DNA of 64,000 nt from Flavobacterium sp. (GCF_013823965.1 NZ_PNNA01000092.1:1-64000); one strand, 5' to 3'; positions 45,906-55,450 are shown, counted from the stretch's first letter. The notes: generated from the sequence alone by a model not told the origin. A program made the numbers and translations.

Positions 45906-47045
45906 TTATTTAAACAATTGCTTTACAACTGCCGCTATTCTTTCCCTGTCTTCATCCGTAAGATTGGAACCTGATGGCAGACAAAGACCGTTTTCAAACA
46001 AGGTTTCTGCCACGGCACGACCATAATACGGATAATTTTTAAAAATAGGTTGTAAATGCAGGGGCTTCCACAAAGGGCGGGATTCGATGTTTTCAGACTC
46101 AAAAGCCATTCTTACCGTCTCTCTCGTGATACCATTCTTTATTTTGGGGTCAATCAAGATGGTGCTCAACCAGCAATTTGAAAAATAATCATCGTTGGGT
46201 ACGGTAAACACGGTAACCGCATCTATGTCTTCAAACAATTTCACATAAAAGGCATGCATTTCCCTGCGCAAAGTCACGTGATCATCCAACACTTCCATTT
46301 GACCCCGACCAATTCCAGCACAAATGTTGCTCATTCTGTAATTATAGCCAATCTCGCTGTGCTCATAATGAGGGGCATCATCTCGGGATTGTGTGGCCAA
46401 AAATATGGCCTTGTTTTTAAGTTTTTGGCTATTGACAATAAGAGCCCCTCCTCCAGAAGTCGTTATGATTTTATTGCCATTAAAAGACAACACCCCAAAA
46501 TCTCCAAAAGTACCACACTTTCTCCCTTTATAACTGCTGCCCAAAGCCTCGGCACTGTCCTCCAGAACCGGAATCTTGTATTTTTGGGCAATGGCTTTTA
46601 CGGCCTCCACTTGATAAGGAACACCATATAAATGAACGCCAATGATGGCTTTGGGTTTCCGTCCTTTGGCTATTCGGTCAATAATGGCTTCTTCCAAAGC
46701 CAGGGGACATAAATTCCAGGTATCAAGTTCACTGTCAATAAAAACAGGCGTGGCTCCAAGATAAAGAATAGGGTTTGCAGAAGCGGAAAAAGTCATGCTC
46801 TGGCAGATGACTTCATCCCCAGCTTTTACTCCCAATAAAATCAAACCCAAATGTATGGCGGCCGTTCCGGAACTCAGGGCGGCAACAAAAACATCGTCTA
46901 CCAAATATTCTGTCAAATCTTCTTGAAAACCAGTGAGATTGGGCCCCAGAGGAGCCACCCAATTCGTTTCAAAAGCCTCTTGAACATATTTTTGCTCATT
47001 TCCACCCATATGAGGAGAGGAAAGCCAAATTTTTGATTTATTCAT
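45906..47045 (-). CDS. DegT/DnrJ/EryC1/StrS aminotransferase (PglE-like)
   Basis: A 379-residue PLP enzyme. The Schiff-base lysine is Lys192 in SFNGNKIITTSGGG, LEDSAEALGS near 161-170 binds the cofactor, and SSGTAAIHLGL near 58-68 the phosphate. Such enzymes aminate C4 of UDP-4-keto-6-deoxy-GlcNAc in bacillosamine synthesis. The acetyltransferase at 47687 and the membrane dehydratase at 11851 would complete a PglF-PglE-PglD route to UDP-diNAc-bacillosamine. It overlaps the coding end of the next sugar transferase by a few bases, so they are co-translated. Confidence 0.87.
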   Translation of the reverse strand: MNKSKIWLSSPHMGGNEQKYVQEAFETNWVAPLGPNLTGFQEDLTEYLVDDVFVAALSSGTAAIHLGLILLGVKAGDEVICQSMTFSASANPILYLGATPVFIDSELDTWNLCPLALEEAIIDRIAKGRKPKAIIGVHLYGVPYQVEAVKAIAQKYKIPVLEDSAEALGSSYKGRKCGTFGDFGVLSFNGNKIITTSGGGALIVNSQKLKNKAIFLATQSRDDAPHYEHSEIGYNYRMSNICAGIGRGQMEVLDDHVTLRREMHAFYVKLFEDIDAVTVFTVPNDDYFSNCWLSTILIDPKIKNGITRETVRMAFESENIESRPLWKPLHLQPIFKNYPYYGRAVAETLFENGLCLPSGSNLTDEDRERIAAVVKQLFK

Positions 47046-47604
47046 TGTAACTAAATATTGTTTTCAAAATAATTTTTATGTCCCCAACTAGGGAATGCTG
47101 GTAATAATACTCCAAATTCATCCGTATTTTATCCGGAAAAATAACGGTGTCGTTGTATGCTAATGGACAATCTTGTTGTGCCATAAGAGACTCTTCGTTT
47201 TGATACTTAATGGAAGCCTCGCTCGTGATTCCAGGTTTTAATTCCAGTATTTTTTTATTTTCCCCTTCCAATTTATCATAATAGCTGGCTACATCAGGTC
47301 GTGGCCCCACCAAGCTCATGTTGCCAATCAAAACATTCCACAACTGGGGCAATTCATCTATTTTTGATTTTCTAAAAAACCTTCCTATTGGGGAAATTTG
47401 CGCTGTTTTAGGATGTATCGTTTTTAATTTGTATATTTTGAAAACCCTGCCACCTTGCCCTATCCTTTCTTGAATAAAAAGACCGTTGGAGTGGGTATCG
47501 ATGGAAGCCATGACCCAAAGAACAAAAAGAAGTCCCCCAACCAACAGTAAGCCAATAAAAGAAAACAGAAAATCAAAAATTCTTTTTATCATGCTGTTTA
47601 TCAT
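47038..47604 (-). CDS. PglC-like phosphoglycosyltransferase, divergent copy
   Basis: A bacterial sugar transferase of about 188 residues. A re-entrant N-terminal helix (KRIFDFLFSFIGLLLVGGLL) is followed by the catalytic Asp-Glu in SKIDELPQLWNVLIGNMSLVG and PRPD. The usual KFRTM loop is KLKTI, and the C-terminus differs from the second PglC-like protein. GTG, ATG (47604) and ATG (47592) are possible starts; 47604 is chosen. It would attach a sugar-1-phosphate to undecaprenyl phosphate. Two such enzymes in one locus imply two starter sugars or a modified lipid carrier role. Confidence 0.82.
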   Translation of the reverse strand: MINSMIKRIFDFLFSFIGLLLVGGLLFVLWVMASIDTHSNGLFIQERIGQGGRVFKIYKLKTIHPKTAQISPIGRFFRKSKIDELPQLWNVLIGNMSLVGPRPDVASYYDKLEGENKKILELKPGITSEASIKYQNEESLMAQQDCPLAYNDTVIFPDKIRMNLEYYYQHSLVGDIKIILKTIFSYNE

Positions 47605-47686
47605 CTTATCCACTACTTCTTTTTTTCGACTCCCGCGGAAAGTTCTTTTTTACCAAAAACTCATAACCGACAGCCATAACCCGCAT

Positions 47687-48307
47687 TTACAAATATAGTT
47701 CTTTATCCAGATACTTAATTATTCGCCCCGGATTTCCCACGACTACCGCATAATCAGGAACATCCTTGATGATGACGGCCCCAGCACCAATAACACACCA
47801 CTTCCCTATCTTTACTCCTTGAGCAACAACGGCGCCAATTCCTACTTGAGTACCCTCGCCAACTCTCACATTACCCGCCAAAGCAGTTTTGGGGGAAATA
47901 TGGACAAAATTGCCAATATTGCAATCATGTTCTATTAAAGCACCAGTGTTAATAATACAATGTGAACCTATTTTAGAGTCCGAATTGATAATGGCTCCTG
48001 CCATTACCACGGACCCTTTTCCAATTGTGGCAATAGGCGAAATAGTCGTTTTTGGGTGGATTAATTTAAAATAGGTTGCACTATTTTTTTGGCTGATTTT
48101 TTTTCTAATTAAATTATCTCCAATAGCAATAATCAAGTTGTCTTGTTTTGTGAATTCCTTTGAAAGTACCACAGGAATACCAACCAAGTCAACTATTGCG
48201 GGGTCATCATCCACTATTAGTTCGATTAGAATTCCCTGCAAATTTAAAATATCAATCAAGACCTTGCAATGACCACTTGCTCCATATAAAGTTACATTAG
48301 TTCCCAT
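47687..48307 (-). CDS. PglD-like sugar N-acetyltransferase
   Basis: A left-handed beta-helix acetyltransferase of 206 residues. VTLYGASGHCKVLIDIL at the N-terminus is the UDP-sugar binding domain of the PglD/NeuD group, and hexapeptide repeats run from about residue 90 to 190; the catalytic His lies in GALIEHDCNIGNFVHISP. It would acetylate the 4-amino sugar made by the aminotransferase. The ATG at 48307 is preferred to one at 48331 because it leaves only an 11-bp overlap with the upstream gene and gives the typical N-terminus. Confidence 0.87.
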   Translation of the reverse strand: MGTNVTLYGASGHCKVLIDILNLQGILIELIVDDDPAIVDLVGIPVVLSKEFTKQDNLIIAIGDNLIRKKISQKNSATYFKLIHPKTTISPIATIGKGSVVMAGAIINSDSKIGSHCIINTGALIEHDCNIGNFVHISPKTALAGNVRVGEGTQVGIGAVVAQGVKIGKWCVIGAGAVIIKDVPDYAVVVGNPGRIIKYLDKELYL

Positions 48308-48899
48308 TAAATCTTTCAATTGTTGCTGCACCGACAGCGTTAATCCCTTCTGTTTTCATTACTTTCTTCAAGGTTAAAAACACTATTTTACAATCCAACA
48401 CAAAACTCAAATGCTCCACATACCAAATATCATATTCAAATTTCTGTTTCCACGAAATGGCGTTACGACCGTTAATCTGTGCCCAACCCGTAATACCCGG
48501 ACGTAACTCGTGGCGGCGTTTTTGGGTTTCATTGTACAAAGGCAAATATTCCGGCAACAGAGGTCTTGGCCCTATCAAACTCATGTCCCCTTTGAGCACA
48601 TTCCATAATTGCGGTATTTCATCCAAGGAAGTTTTGCGCACGAAGCTTCCCATTTTAGTCAACCGTTCTCCATCAGGAAGCAAATTTCCTGCCTCGTTTT
48701 TCTTGTCGTTCATGGTCTTGAACTTGATGATTTTGAAAATTTCACCATTCAATCCGGGACGTAATTGAAAGAAAAAAGGCTTGCCTTCATTGGCAAAATA
48801 AAGAGCTATGGTAACTATAACCAATAGAGGGCTCAACACTACCAACCCAAATAGGGCTAGCATAAAATCAAATGTTCTTTTAAAAAAATGTTTATACAT
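48297..48899 (-). CDS. pglC: PglC-like undecaprenyl-phosphate phosphoglycosyltransferase
   Basis: A 200-residue monotopic phosphoglycosyltransferase. KRTFDFMLALFGLVVLSPLL is the re-entrant helix, RPGLNGEIFKIIKFKTM the conserved loop, and TSLDEIPQLWNVLKGDMSLI GPRPL contains the Asp-Glu catalytic dyad. It also has the RPGITGWAQINGRN motif. It starts the glycan, most likely with diNAc-bacillosamine given its neighbours. It overlaps the acetyltransferase gene downstream and the GT4 gene upstream by a few bases. Confidence 0.9.
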   Translation of the reverse strand: MYKHFFKRTFDFMLALFGLVVLSPLLVIVTIALYFANEGKPFFFQLRPGLNGEIFKIIKFKTMNDKKNEAGNLLPDGERLTKMGSFVRKTSLDEIPQLWNVLKGDMSLIGPRPLLPEYLPLYNETQKRRHELRPGITGWAQINGRNAISWKQKFEYDIWYVEHLSFVLDCKIVFLTLKKVMKTEGINAVGAATIERFNGN

Positions 48900-50055
48900 C
48901 GCGCTCCAATTTTTTATATTCCGCTAAAATGGCTTCCCAAACCACTTGTTGTTCGTAACGGAAAACAATCATTGGACGCGCATTTTGTTGCAGTTGGGTT
49001 CTAAAAGCGTTATCCTCCATCATTTTATGCATGGCTCCATAAAGCGCATCGGTATTTTTAACGGGAATGATGGTGCCGTTTTCACCCTCCACAATAATCT
49101 CGTTGCAGCCATTGATATTGGTCACGATGCTGGGCAATCCCATGGCTCCCGCCTGCATCACCACGTTGGGAAAACCTTCGCGGTAACTAGGGAAAACCAG
49201 GCAATCACTGATGACCAAATAGGGACGAACGTCTTTCTGGAAGCCTACTGAAATGATGTTTTTATTCGTATTCATTATTCGCAGTGTTTCTGGGTGCAAG
49301 GGGTCAAGACTGGATTCAAAAGGGCCTACAAGCAATAATTTTGGCGTTATAGGTTGTAGGTTATAGGTTTTAAATGATTCAAAAGCGGTGACCAATTCAT
49401 TGATTCCTTTATCTCCCACCAAACGTCCCACGAAAACAAAAACAAAATCCTCGGGCTGTATTCCTAAACTGTTTTTTAAGTCTATGTTTTGTTGCACTGA
49501 AAAGTTTTCGGGATTAAAACAAGCGGTGTTGATACCGTTGGAACTCCCATTGCCTAACACTTTTAGTTTATTTGTTTTGCAGAATTGTTCCTGGATGATG
49601 ATTTCTTTTAAACCATGTGAATTAGGATAAATATGAGTGGCACAAGTATAGGTTACTTTTTCAACGACAATTAGTAATTTTCTTTTAAGCCCTCTTGCTT
49701 CCAACAAGGGTAATCCCGCAATAGTGTGCAGTCTGTGAGGTACACCGGCCAATTTAGCTGCCATCATGCCAACAGTACCCGCTTTTGGAGTATGGCTATG
49801 AACAATAAACGGCTTTTCTTTTTTGAAATAGTTGTACAATTGCCACACTGCTTTTAAGTCTTGCCAGGGTGTAATTTTCCGTGTCATTTCAACGTGAAAT
49901 ACCGGAACTTCCTGCAATTCTCCCACTCGCTCTAAATAGGGTTTATCAGAGGAAATAGCCGTCACTTCATAATGCAATTTCATAAAAAGCAATTGGTTTT
50001 CCAAAAGTTTTTCTAAAGAAATTGGGACGGTAGTGATGCGAATGAGTTTTCTCAT
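48892..50055 (-). CDS. GT4-family glycosyltransferase (PglA-like)
   Basis: A 387-residue GT-B enzyme resembling PglA, which adds the second sugar to lipid-linked bacillosamine. HSHTPKAGTVGMMAAKLAGV near 87-106, VFVGRLVGDKGINELV near 210-225 and FPSYREGFPNVVMQAGAMGLP near 290-310 (E-x7-type donor motif) are visible. ATG at 50055 is the start; its A is the last base of the stop codon of the preceding broken gene. Residues from KTYNLQPITP (around 233-242) are encoded by a four-unit heptamer repeat (49346-49373) and look like an insertion compared with related enzymes. Confidence 0.86.
   Translation of the reverse strand: MRKLIRITTVPISLEKLLENQLLFMKLHYEVTAISSDKPYLERVGELQEVPVFHVEMTRKITPWQDLKAVWQLYNYFKKEKPFIVHSHTPKAGTVGMMAAKLAGVPHRLHTIAGLPLLEARGLKRKLLIVVEKVTYTCATHIYPNSHGLKEIIIQEQFCKTNKLKVLGNGSSNGINTACFNPENFSVQQNIDLKNSLGIQPEDFVFVFVGRLVGDKGINELVTAFESFKTYNLQPITPKLLLVGPFESSLDPLHPETLRIMNTNKNIISVGFQKDVRPYLVISDCLVFPSYREGFPNVVMQAGAMGLPSIVTNINGCNEIIVEGENGTIIPVKNTDALYGAMHKMMEDNAFRTQLQQNARPMIVFRYEQQVVWEAILAEYKKLERDV
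49346..49373. repeat. Heptamer repeat inside a glycosyltransferase coding sequence
   Basis: Four tandem units GTTATAG, GTTGTAG, GTTATAG, GTTTTAA on the plus strand, the same family as the intergenic arrays (compare GGTTCTA-GGTTTTA near 15067). It encodes part of YNLQPIT on the minus strand and remains in frame. Confidence 0.6.
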
Positions 50056-51427
50056 CAATTTATCAAATGTTTGACATTATTTTTTACCATACGATACTTG
50101 CCGCTAGTTTCATTTTGAATATCTTCAACATATTCAATATTTATAATAGTTTCATTCCCTACTCTATCCTTCCAATTTTTAATAAAAACATTTTCAATAC
50201 TTGAATTGAATATATCTGTATCAACAATTATTTTTATATGTATCGTATCTAAAGTATCTTGTATGGTCTGAAACTTTATTATCCCTTTTGTATCTTTTAA
50301 AGTATTAGAAACATTTCCCAAATTAATTTTACCATTTTGAGGGGAATATATATAATCATCTATTCGGCCTAAAATTTCTTTTACTAAAGGATTATTATTG
50401 CCACAATCGCAAACTTCATTCGATAATTCAATCGAGTCACCAATATCATATCGAATTAAAGGCGTACCCTCAGTAGTAAAAGAGGTAATTACTAATTACC
50501 TGATTTAGCAGGTTGATTGTACTCATCCAACACTTCAAATACACCACTTTGGAGCTCTAAATGAAGATTGTTTTTAGTACATTCAAAAATAAATGGAGCC
50601 CCTTCAGACGAAGCGTATTGATTATACATTTTAGCTTTAAAAAAACTTTCTATAGGCTGTCTCATGTCGGCAGTAATAGTTTCGGCAGTGGGAAAAATAG
50701 CCTTCATAGTTCCAGCGGGGAAATCATATCCATTTTTTATGCCATACTTTGCAATTTCTAATATGGAAGATGGGAAACCAACAATATATTCCGGCTTAAA
50801 TTGAATTAAATTTTCTACGTAATATTTCAAATAATCTTCTTTTATATGGAATGTAGAATAATAACGTACTTTATACCAATTATCCGTTTTCCAAAAACGA
50901 TTCTTATGAATATCTTTCTCTGTCAATAGATTCTTCCCAGAAAACCAAGCTGTTTTTTTTCCTAATTGATACCCAAATCTACCTCGAAAATCATCTAACA
51001 TAGCAAATCTTTCTTGCAAATTATCATGAGTAAACAATACTTCCAAAGATTTACCTGTGGTACCACCTGTTTTGGAAACTATTCCATTATTTTTATTAAT
51101 CGTATGTACTTTATTAATGTCCTTCCGAAACATTTCTTTATTGACAATTGGTAATTGATTAATGTTTTTTAAATCTTCAACCTTTTCAATGTTGCTATAT
51201 AGATTTTTATAAAATAAAGATTGTTCAATCGCTTTTGAAATCAGATTTGAGTATTTTTCATTTTGAGTATTTACCAAATTAACTTTTGAGAGAGTTCTAT
51301 TTTGTTTAAATAATTTTATATACTTTTTATAATTACCTCCGTAACGCTGTTTATAAGCTAAAATATTAAATAAACTAATTAGTATATTTTGAAAAAAATG
51401 AGGTAATTGTTGATAAATTTTATCCAT
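50055..51427 (-). pseudogene. CapK/PaaK-like adenylate-forming enzyme, broken by a 1-nt frameshift
   Basis: The N-terminal part runs from ATG 51427 to a TAG at 50492-50494; the C-terminal part continues in another frame to 50055. In the part between 50491 and 50322 the second frame reads VITSFTTEGTPLIRYDIGD and then CDCGNNNPLVKEILGRIDDY, exactly what PaaK/CapK proteins have after the SKTGGTTGKSLEV nucleotide-binding motif and the YASSEG motif of the first part. Adding one base restores a protein of about 457 residues, the family's usual size. The break lies within the 17-nt perfect palindrome 50484-50500. It could be a real mutation or a sequencing error. Capsule-locus members are thought to act on sugars or acyl/amino acid substituents. 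Confidence 0.85.
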
Positions 51428-51513
51428 ATTTTCTAAAAAAGAGTTAAACAAATATTCAAAAAAGTTAATCTTTTATGAACTCGATATAATTTAAATTTGT
51501 CAATGCTAAATCT

Positions 51514-52821
51514 TTAATGAATTTCTTTCTGATTTAATGCTATTATATCTTTATAAAGGTTTTTTCTAATTGAACCCAAATTAAACAAATCTTTAGAAAC
51601 GGCAAACATATTAATCCTATAATCGTTAATTATTTCACTATCTAAAGTGATTTTTTGTAGCTGAGAGACTATATCAACATAACTGTTTGCGACAATTGCA
51701 CATTCTGATTTTTTAAGAAAATTAATTGACGCTAATTCACTAGGACCAACCCCCATAACACAATTACCACTTTGAATGCAATCGGTAATTTTTGTTGAAA
51801 ATGAATACTTTGTCTTTTGAATATTCTTTTTATCAAAAGCCTCAACGTGCATAACAATATCCGCATCCTCCATTATTTTTTTTATTTCATTAAAGGAAAC
51901 AGCATTCATAACAGTTGAATTTTTTGTATTGAGATTAATATCCATTTCTTTTGACAATGGTGTTCCCGTATAAATCGATAGTTCAAACTCAATTTGATTT
52001 GTAGAAATTTCAATAATGGCTTTTGAAATTAAGGACAAGGTTTGCCATCTGCCATAAAGTAAATTTCCTGCATAAACAATTTTCAATGGTTTGCTATACG
52101 ATTTCCTAACCGGAGGCAATACAGATATCCCTTTGTATAGCACTTTGAATTCCTTGCCAAAAATATCTGAATAATAATCACATAATTCTGGAGTAGCTGC
52201 ATAATTAATACTTGAAATCGAAACAGTTTTTCTTATCCAATACCTTAAAATACTTTGATATAAAAGATTTAAAGGCCAATAATTTTTATAACTATAATTT
52301 TCATCTCCAAAAAACACGACAACTTTAGCATTAGTAAATCTATAGCAATAATTTAAAATTCTATGTCCGTAAATCATACTAGAGTTATGAACATGAATGG
52401 CCTCGGGTGCATTTTTATTAAGAAATTCATCAAGTTTACTTCTCCTTCTAAATCCTACTTTCCAAAATAGCTCTCTCAAAAGCAAAATAATTACAGGTCT
52501 TGTTCTTATAAAAAAAAATTTAATTTTTGATTGTTTCGCAACTATAGTTTCCTTTTTTCCAATCTCTTTATTAAGTTGAATTTCAACCCCTATTTTCTTT
52601 TTAAAAAAAAAAGACTTTACAATCTGTTTTTCATCGATTTTGAAATAGGTATTGCAACAATCGTTATCTATTTCTTCATTTCTTAAATATAGATTTGATA
52701 ATTTTGACTTATCCCAGCCGCCGAGATGATTAGAAATTGTATTTCCTGATGCTATTTTATCCGACCAAGCATTTACCGTGATCACTAATAATTTGGGGAA
52801 ATTTTGAGCATTCATTTTCAT
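51514..52821 (-). CDS. Glycosyltransferase, GT4-like
   Basis: A 435-residue GT-B type protein. KLLVITVNAWSDKIASGNTI opens the first domain; IHVHNSSMIYGHRI near 138-151, KIVYAGNLLYGRW near 250 and YSFSTKITDCIQSGNCVMGVGP near 345-366 mark the second domain and donor site, but the usual E-x7-E pattern is weak. A second ATG six bases downstream (52815) is an equally good start. AT-rich codon use; donor unknown. Confidence 0.72.
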   Translation of the reverse strand: MKMNAQNFPKLLVITVNAWSDKIASGNTISNHLGGWDKSKLSNLYLRNEEIDNDCCNTYFKIDEKQIVKSFFFKKKIGVEIQLNKEIGKKETIVAKQSKIKFFFIRTRPVIILLLRELFWKVGFRRRSKLDEFLNKNAPEAIHVHNSSMIYGHRILNYCYRFTNAKVVVFFGDENYSYKNYWPLNLLYQSILRYWIRKTVSISSINYAATPELCDYYSDIFGKEFKVLYKGISVLPPVRKSYSKPLKIVYAGNLLYGRWQTLSLISKAIIEISTNQIEFELSIYTGTPLSKEMDINLNTKNSTVMNAVSFNEIKKIMEDADIVMHVEAFDKKNIQKTKYSFSTKITDCIQSGNCVMGVGPSELASINFLKKSECAIVANSYVDIVSQLQKITLDSEIINDYRINMFAVSKDLFNLGSIRKNLYKDIIALNQKEIH

Positions 52822-52840
52822 ATATTATAATTCAAACAAA

Positions 52841-54043
52841 TTATTTATATTTTTTTTCATAAATTCTTTTATAGCCTTCAATCATATTTAATATTGAATA
52901 TTTATTATCAACCTTTTGAACTACATCATTACAATCAATGTCTTTAGCCAACCAATTTCTAACAGCTTGTTCCAAAGCGTCTATATTACCGTTAGTTACA
53001 AATTCACTATACGCTGCTATTGCGATTTGCTCCGGAGCACCGGCTTTAAAACCAACTACTGGTGTGCCACAAGAAAGTGATTCGGCACAAACCATTGAAA
53101 AAGTTTCTAATTTACTTGTCAATAAAGTAATATTTGCCAAAGAATAAAATTCAGCTAATTCTTCTTGCGAAGTAGTATGACTAATAGGTATAACATTTGA
53201 AGGTAATTTTTCTTTAAAACCATCATACCCCACTATAACAACTATTACATTTTCTTTTTGCAATCTTTTGGCTAGTTCAACTACATATTCTCCGCCTTTA
53301 ACAATGCTTTTAAAAGATGGGGTTACGTGTAATATTACTTTTTGATTTTTTAGCCCAAGGCTTTCCCTTAAAGTAGCTGCATTAACGGGTTTATATATTG
53401 CCGTATCTACACCATTACCAACAACATAAAAATTACGATTCTTAAACATTGGTGATTGCTTTGCTCTGTTTTGCAACCAAGCCGAAACACTTACTATTGT
53501 TAACGAACTAAATTTAGCAAAAGCTTTTTCTTTTTTTTGCCATTCCATTGCTGTCCTGTCAAAAAATAAAGATTTGTATTTTTTAAAAACTTGTGGACAT
53601 TTACCGCAGCCTGTTTTCCATCTTTCACAATCGAAAGCATGTTCACAAATACCTGTATAGGCAATTTCAGCATGAAGTGTAATCATAGTCTTATAATTAT
53701 TTTTGGCTAAAAACGAAAGTAATCTGTAATTATTAACATAGTTTCCATTCATAAGATGTAAATGAACAACTTCAGGAGCAATGCTTTTTATCCTTTTGAT
53801 TAATTTATACGTAGAGTAAAACGCACCACCATAAAAATCTCCTGAAATTCTTCCGTATAAAGCTTGTAGTTTGCCTTCCCAATCTGGAGAAGTTTTATAA
53901 ACATTTGATTCTGAAATCGTTTTCCCTCTGCCGTAAATTACGAACGATTCTTGTCCTGACTTTAGTAATTGATTGTGAATCTCGTTAACAATTTTACCCG
54001 TACTACCAACTTTATAAACAACATTAATTTGAAGTATTCGCAT
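52841..54043 (-). CDS. GT4-family glycosyltransferase (WcaC/WcaL-like)
   Basis: A 400-residue GT-B enzyme starting MRILQINVVYKVGSTGKIV; this ATG (54043) is preferred to one at 54148, whose extension overlaps the upstream polymerase gene. HLHLMNGNYVNNYRLL near 94-109 and a cysteine cluster CEHAFDCERWKTGCGKCP near 134-151 are shared with colanic-acid type glycosyltransferases. SKLETFSMVCAESLSCGTPVVG near 315-336 is the donor-binding E-x7-E segment. Donor unknown. Confidence 0.86.
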   Translation of the reverse strand: MRILQINVVYKVGSTGKIVNEIHNQLLKSGQESFVIYGRGKTISESNVYKTSPDWEGKLQALYGRISGDFYGGAFYSTYKLIKRIKSIAPEVVHLHLMNGNYVNNYRLLSFLAKNNYKTMITLHAEIAYTGICEHAFDCERWKTGCGKCPQVFKKYKSLFFDRTAMEWQKKEKAFAKFSSLTIVSVSAWLQNRAKQSPMFKNRNFYVVGNGVDTAIYKPVNAATLRESLGLKNQKVILHVTPSFKSIVKGGEYVVELAKRLQKENVIVVIVGYDGFKEKLPSNVIPISHTTSQEELAEFYSLANITLLTSKLETFSMVCAESLSCGTPVVGFKAGAPEQIAIAAYSEFVTNGNIDALEQAVRNWLAKDIDCNDVVQKVDNKYSILNMIEGYKRIYEKKYK

Positions 54044-54089
54044 TAGATTTATATTAATTAAGTGCCTGAAAATAAATGATTTAATAAAA

Positions 54090-55196
54090 CTATAAATCTC
54101 TATAAATACTACTCTCTTCCCAAAAAAACTTATAAAAGCTTGGTACATTTAAAATAAAAGAAAGTAAAATTACAATACATATAAAATAGGCAATCCTTTT
54201 AAAAAGGATGTTCTTACGATATACAACCTCAATTATTTTTGGTGCAAATACAATTAAAAATATTGAATAATATTGAACTACTCTCATAGCGTTAGAGTTA
54301 ACCCAAGTTAATGGCACCAATACCAATGCCATCAAAATACCATTATAATAAAGAATATAATTTGGATAAACCTTTGCCATTTTATCAACAACAAAATAAG
54401 AGAGTAAAACTACCAAAAGTAATAATGAAGTAAAACCTAGTGTACCACGACCTGCTAAATCTGATAGATATGTTTCATAAACAGTATCAGTAATTAGAAT
54501 CGCCACGACATATTGTTTAAAACCAAAAATAATTATGAATAAAAACAGTGCTATTAGAAAATTTAATTTTATTTTTTTTAACCCTGAAAAGAAATAAAAA
54601 GGCAAGAATACCAATACAGAGATATGTATAAAAGATGCTAGCATTATAGGAATTACAAACCGCAATAATTTCCTTTCTTTAATATACCTAATGCTAAATA
54701 AAGCCACTGATGTTGTAATAGTCTGCTTGATCCCCGTTATTGAAAAAAAATAATAAAACAGGGCACTATAAATTAAAAATGATAGAATTAATTCAAACAA
54801 ATTAAAAGTGTTCCTTAATAAAAAATAATACAAAGACGAAAAAAAAACTATGGCGATAAAAAAAAGATAAACCCTAAAATCATCGGAAAAAAGCTGAAAT
54901 ATCTTCTGAAATAAATCATAACCCTGATTACGATTTTCATAACTATTATCGCTAAAGAATGTAAAATAGCGAAAAATATCAGCCCACGAAGTATATTTTA
55001 TTGATTGAAATGAATCAAAGTACGTCAATGTGTCATCTCCAACAGACATACCCCTCAAAGCTGATTCTAGAAGAAGTATAATCGACACAATAAACAAATA
55101 GGTCTTCCTTATTTTTAGTGAGTTTTCATTTTTTAGAACTGAAAAAAACAATCCTATTATAATTATTGAAAAAGTAGTGAATACATGAAAATCCAT
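54090..55196 (-). CDS. EpsG-family polymerase-like membrane protein (Wzy candidate)
   Basis: A 368-residue protein with about ten membrane spans. RGMSVGDDTLTYFDSF near residues 48-63 is the EpsG signature (RGxxVGxDT-x-x-Y). It is the only polymerase candidate in the right-hand Wzx/Wzy locus and so probably joins the repeat units made there. Strongly AT-rich. Confidence 0.78.
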   Translation of the reverse strand: MDFHVFTTFSIIIIGLFFSVLKNENSLKIRKTYLFIVSIILLLESALRGMSVGDDTLTYFDSFQSIKYTSWADIFRYFTFFSDNSYENRNQGYDLFQKIFQLFSDDFRVYLFFIAIVFFSSLYYFLLRNTFNLFELILSFLIYSALFYYFFSITGIKQTITTSVALFSIRYIKERKLLRFVIPIMLASFIHISVLVFLPFYFFSGLKKIKLNFLIALFLFIIIFGFKQYVVAILITDTVYETYLSDLAGRGTLGFTSLLLLVVLLSYFVVDKMAKVYPNYILYYNGILMALVLVPLTWVNSNAMRVVQYYSIFLIVFAPKIIEVVYRKNILFKRIAYFICIVILLSFILNVPSFYKFFWEESSIYRDL

Positions 55197-55218
55197 TATT
55201 TTTTAAATTGAAGTGTTT

Positions 55219-55450
55219 TTATAATACATTATATATTTGACAATATTAATCAACTACTTTTGCTGGTAAATATTTGACAACATTTTTTTGTGCTTTTTCC
55301 AAAATAATTTGTCTTAAAAACATCATCCGAAATTAATCTTGTAAATCCATTATTTATCGATTCTAATTTAGAGGGATTCACTAAAAAAGCTCCTTCGCCT
55401 GACACATCATCCATTGGAGAAATATTTGATGTCAAAAACACCTCTGCCTA
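55219..55450 (-). pseudogene. 3' remnant of a GT4-type glycosyltransferase
   Basis: Reading leftward from 55441, FLTSNISPMDDVSGEGAFLV matches the conserved donor-site end of GT4 enzymes. After DDVFKTN the reading moves to a second frame (ILEKAQKNVVKYLPAKVVD), then a TAA interrupts what would be a normal C-terminus (YCQIYNVL). Upstream the frame is closed after three codons. At least one frameshift, one nonsense change and loss of the first three quarters of the gene are visible. It lies between the polymerase and flippase genes. Confidence 0.75.

Noticed and set aside
50321..50494. Programmed frameshifting in the CapK-like gene
   Set aside because: No slippery heptamer precedes the TAG; a base deletion in the palindrome explains the break more simply.
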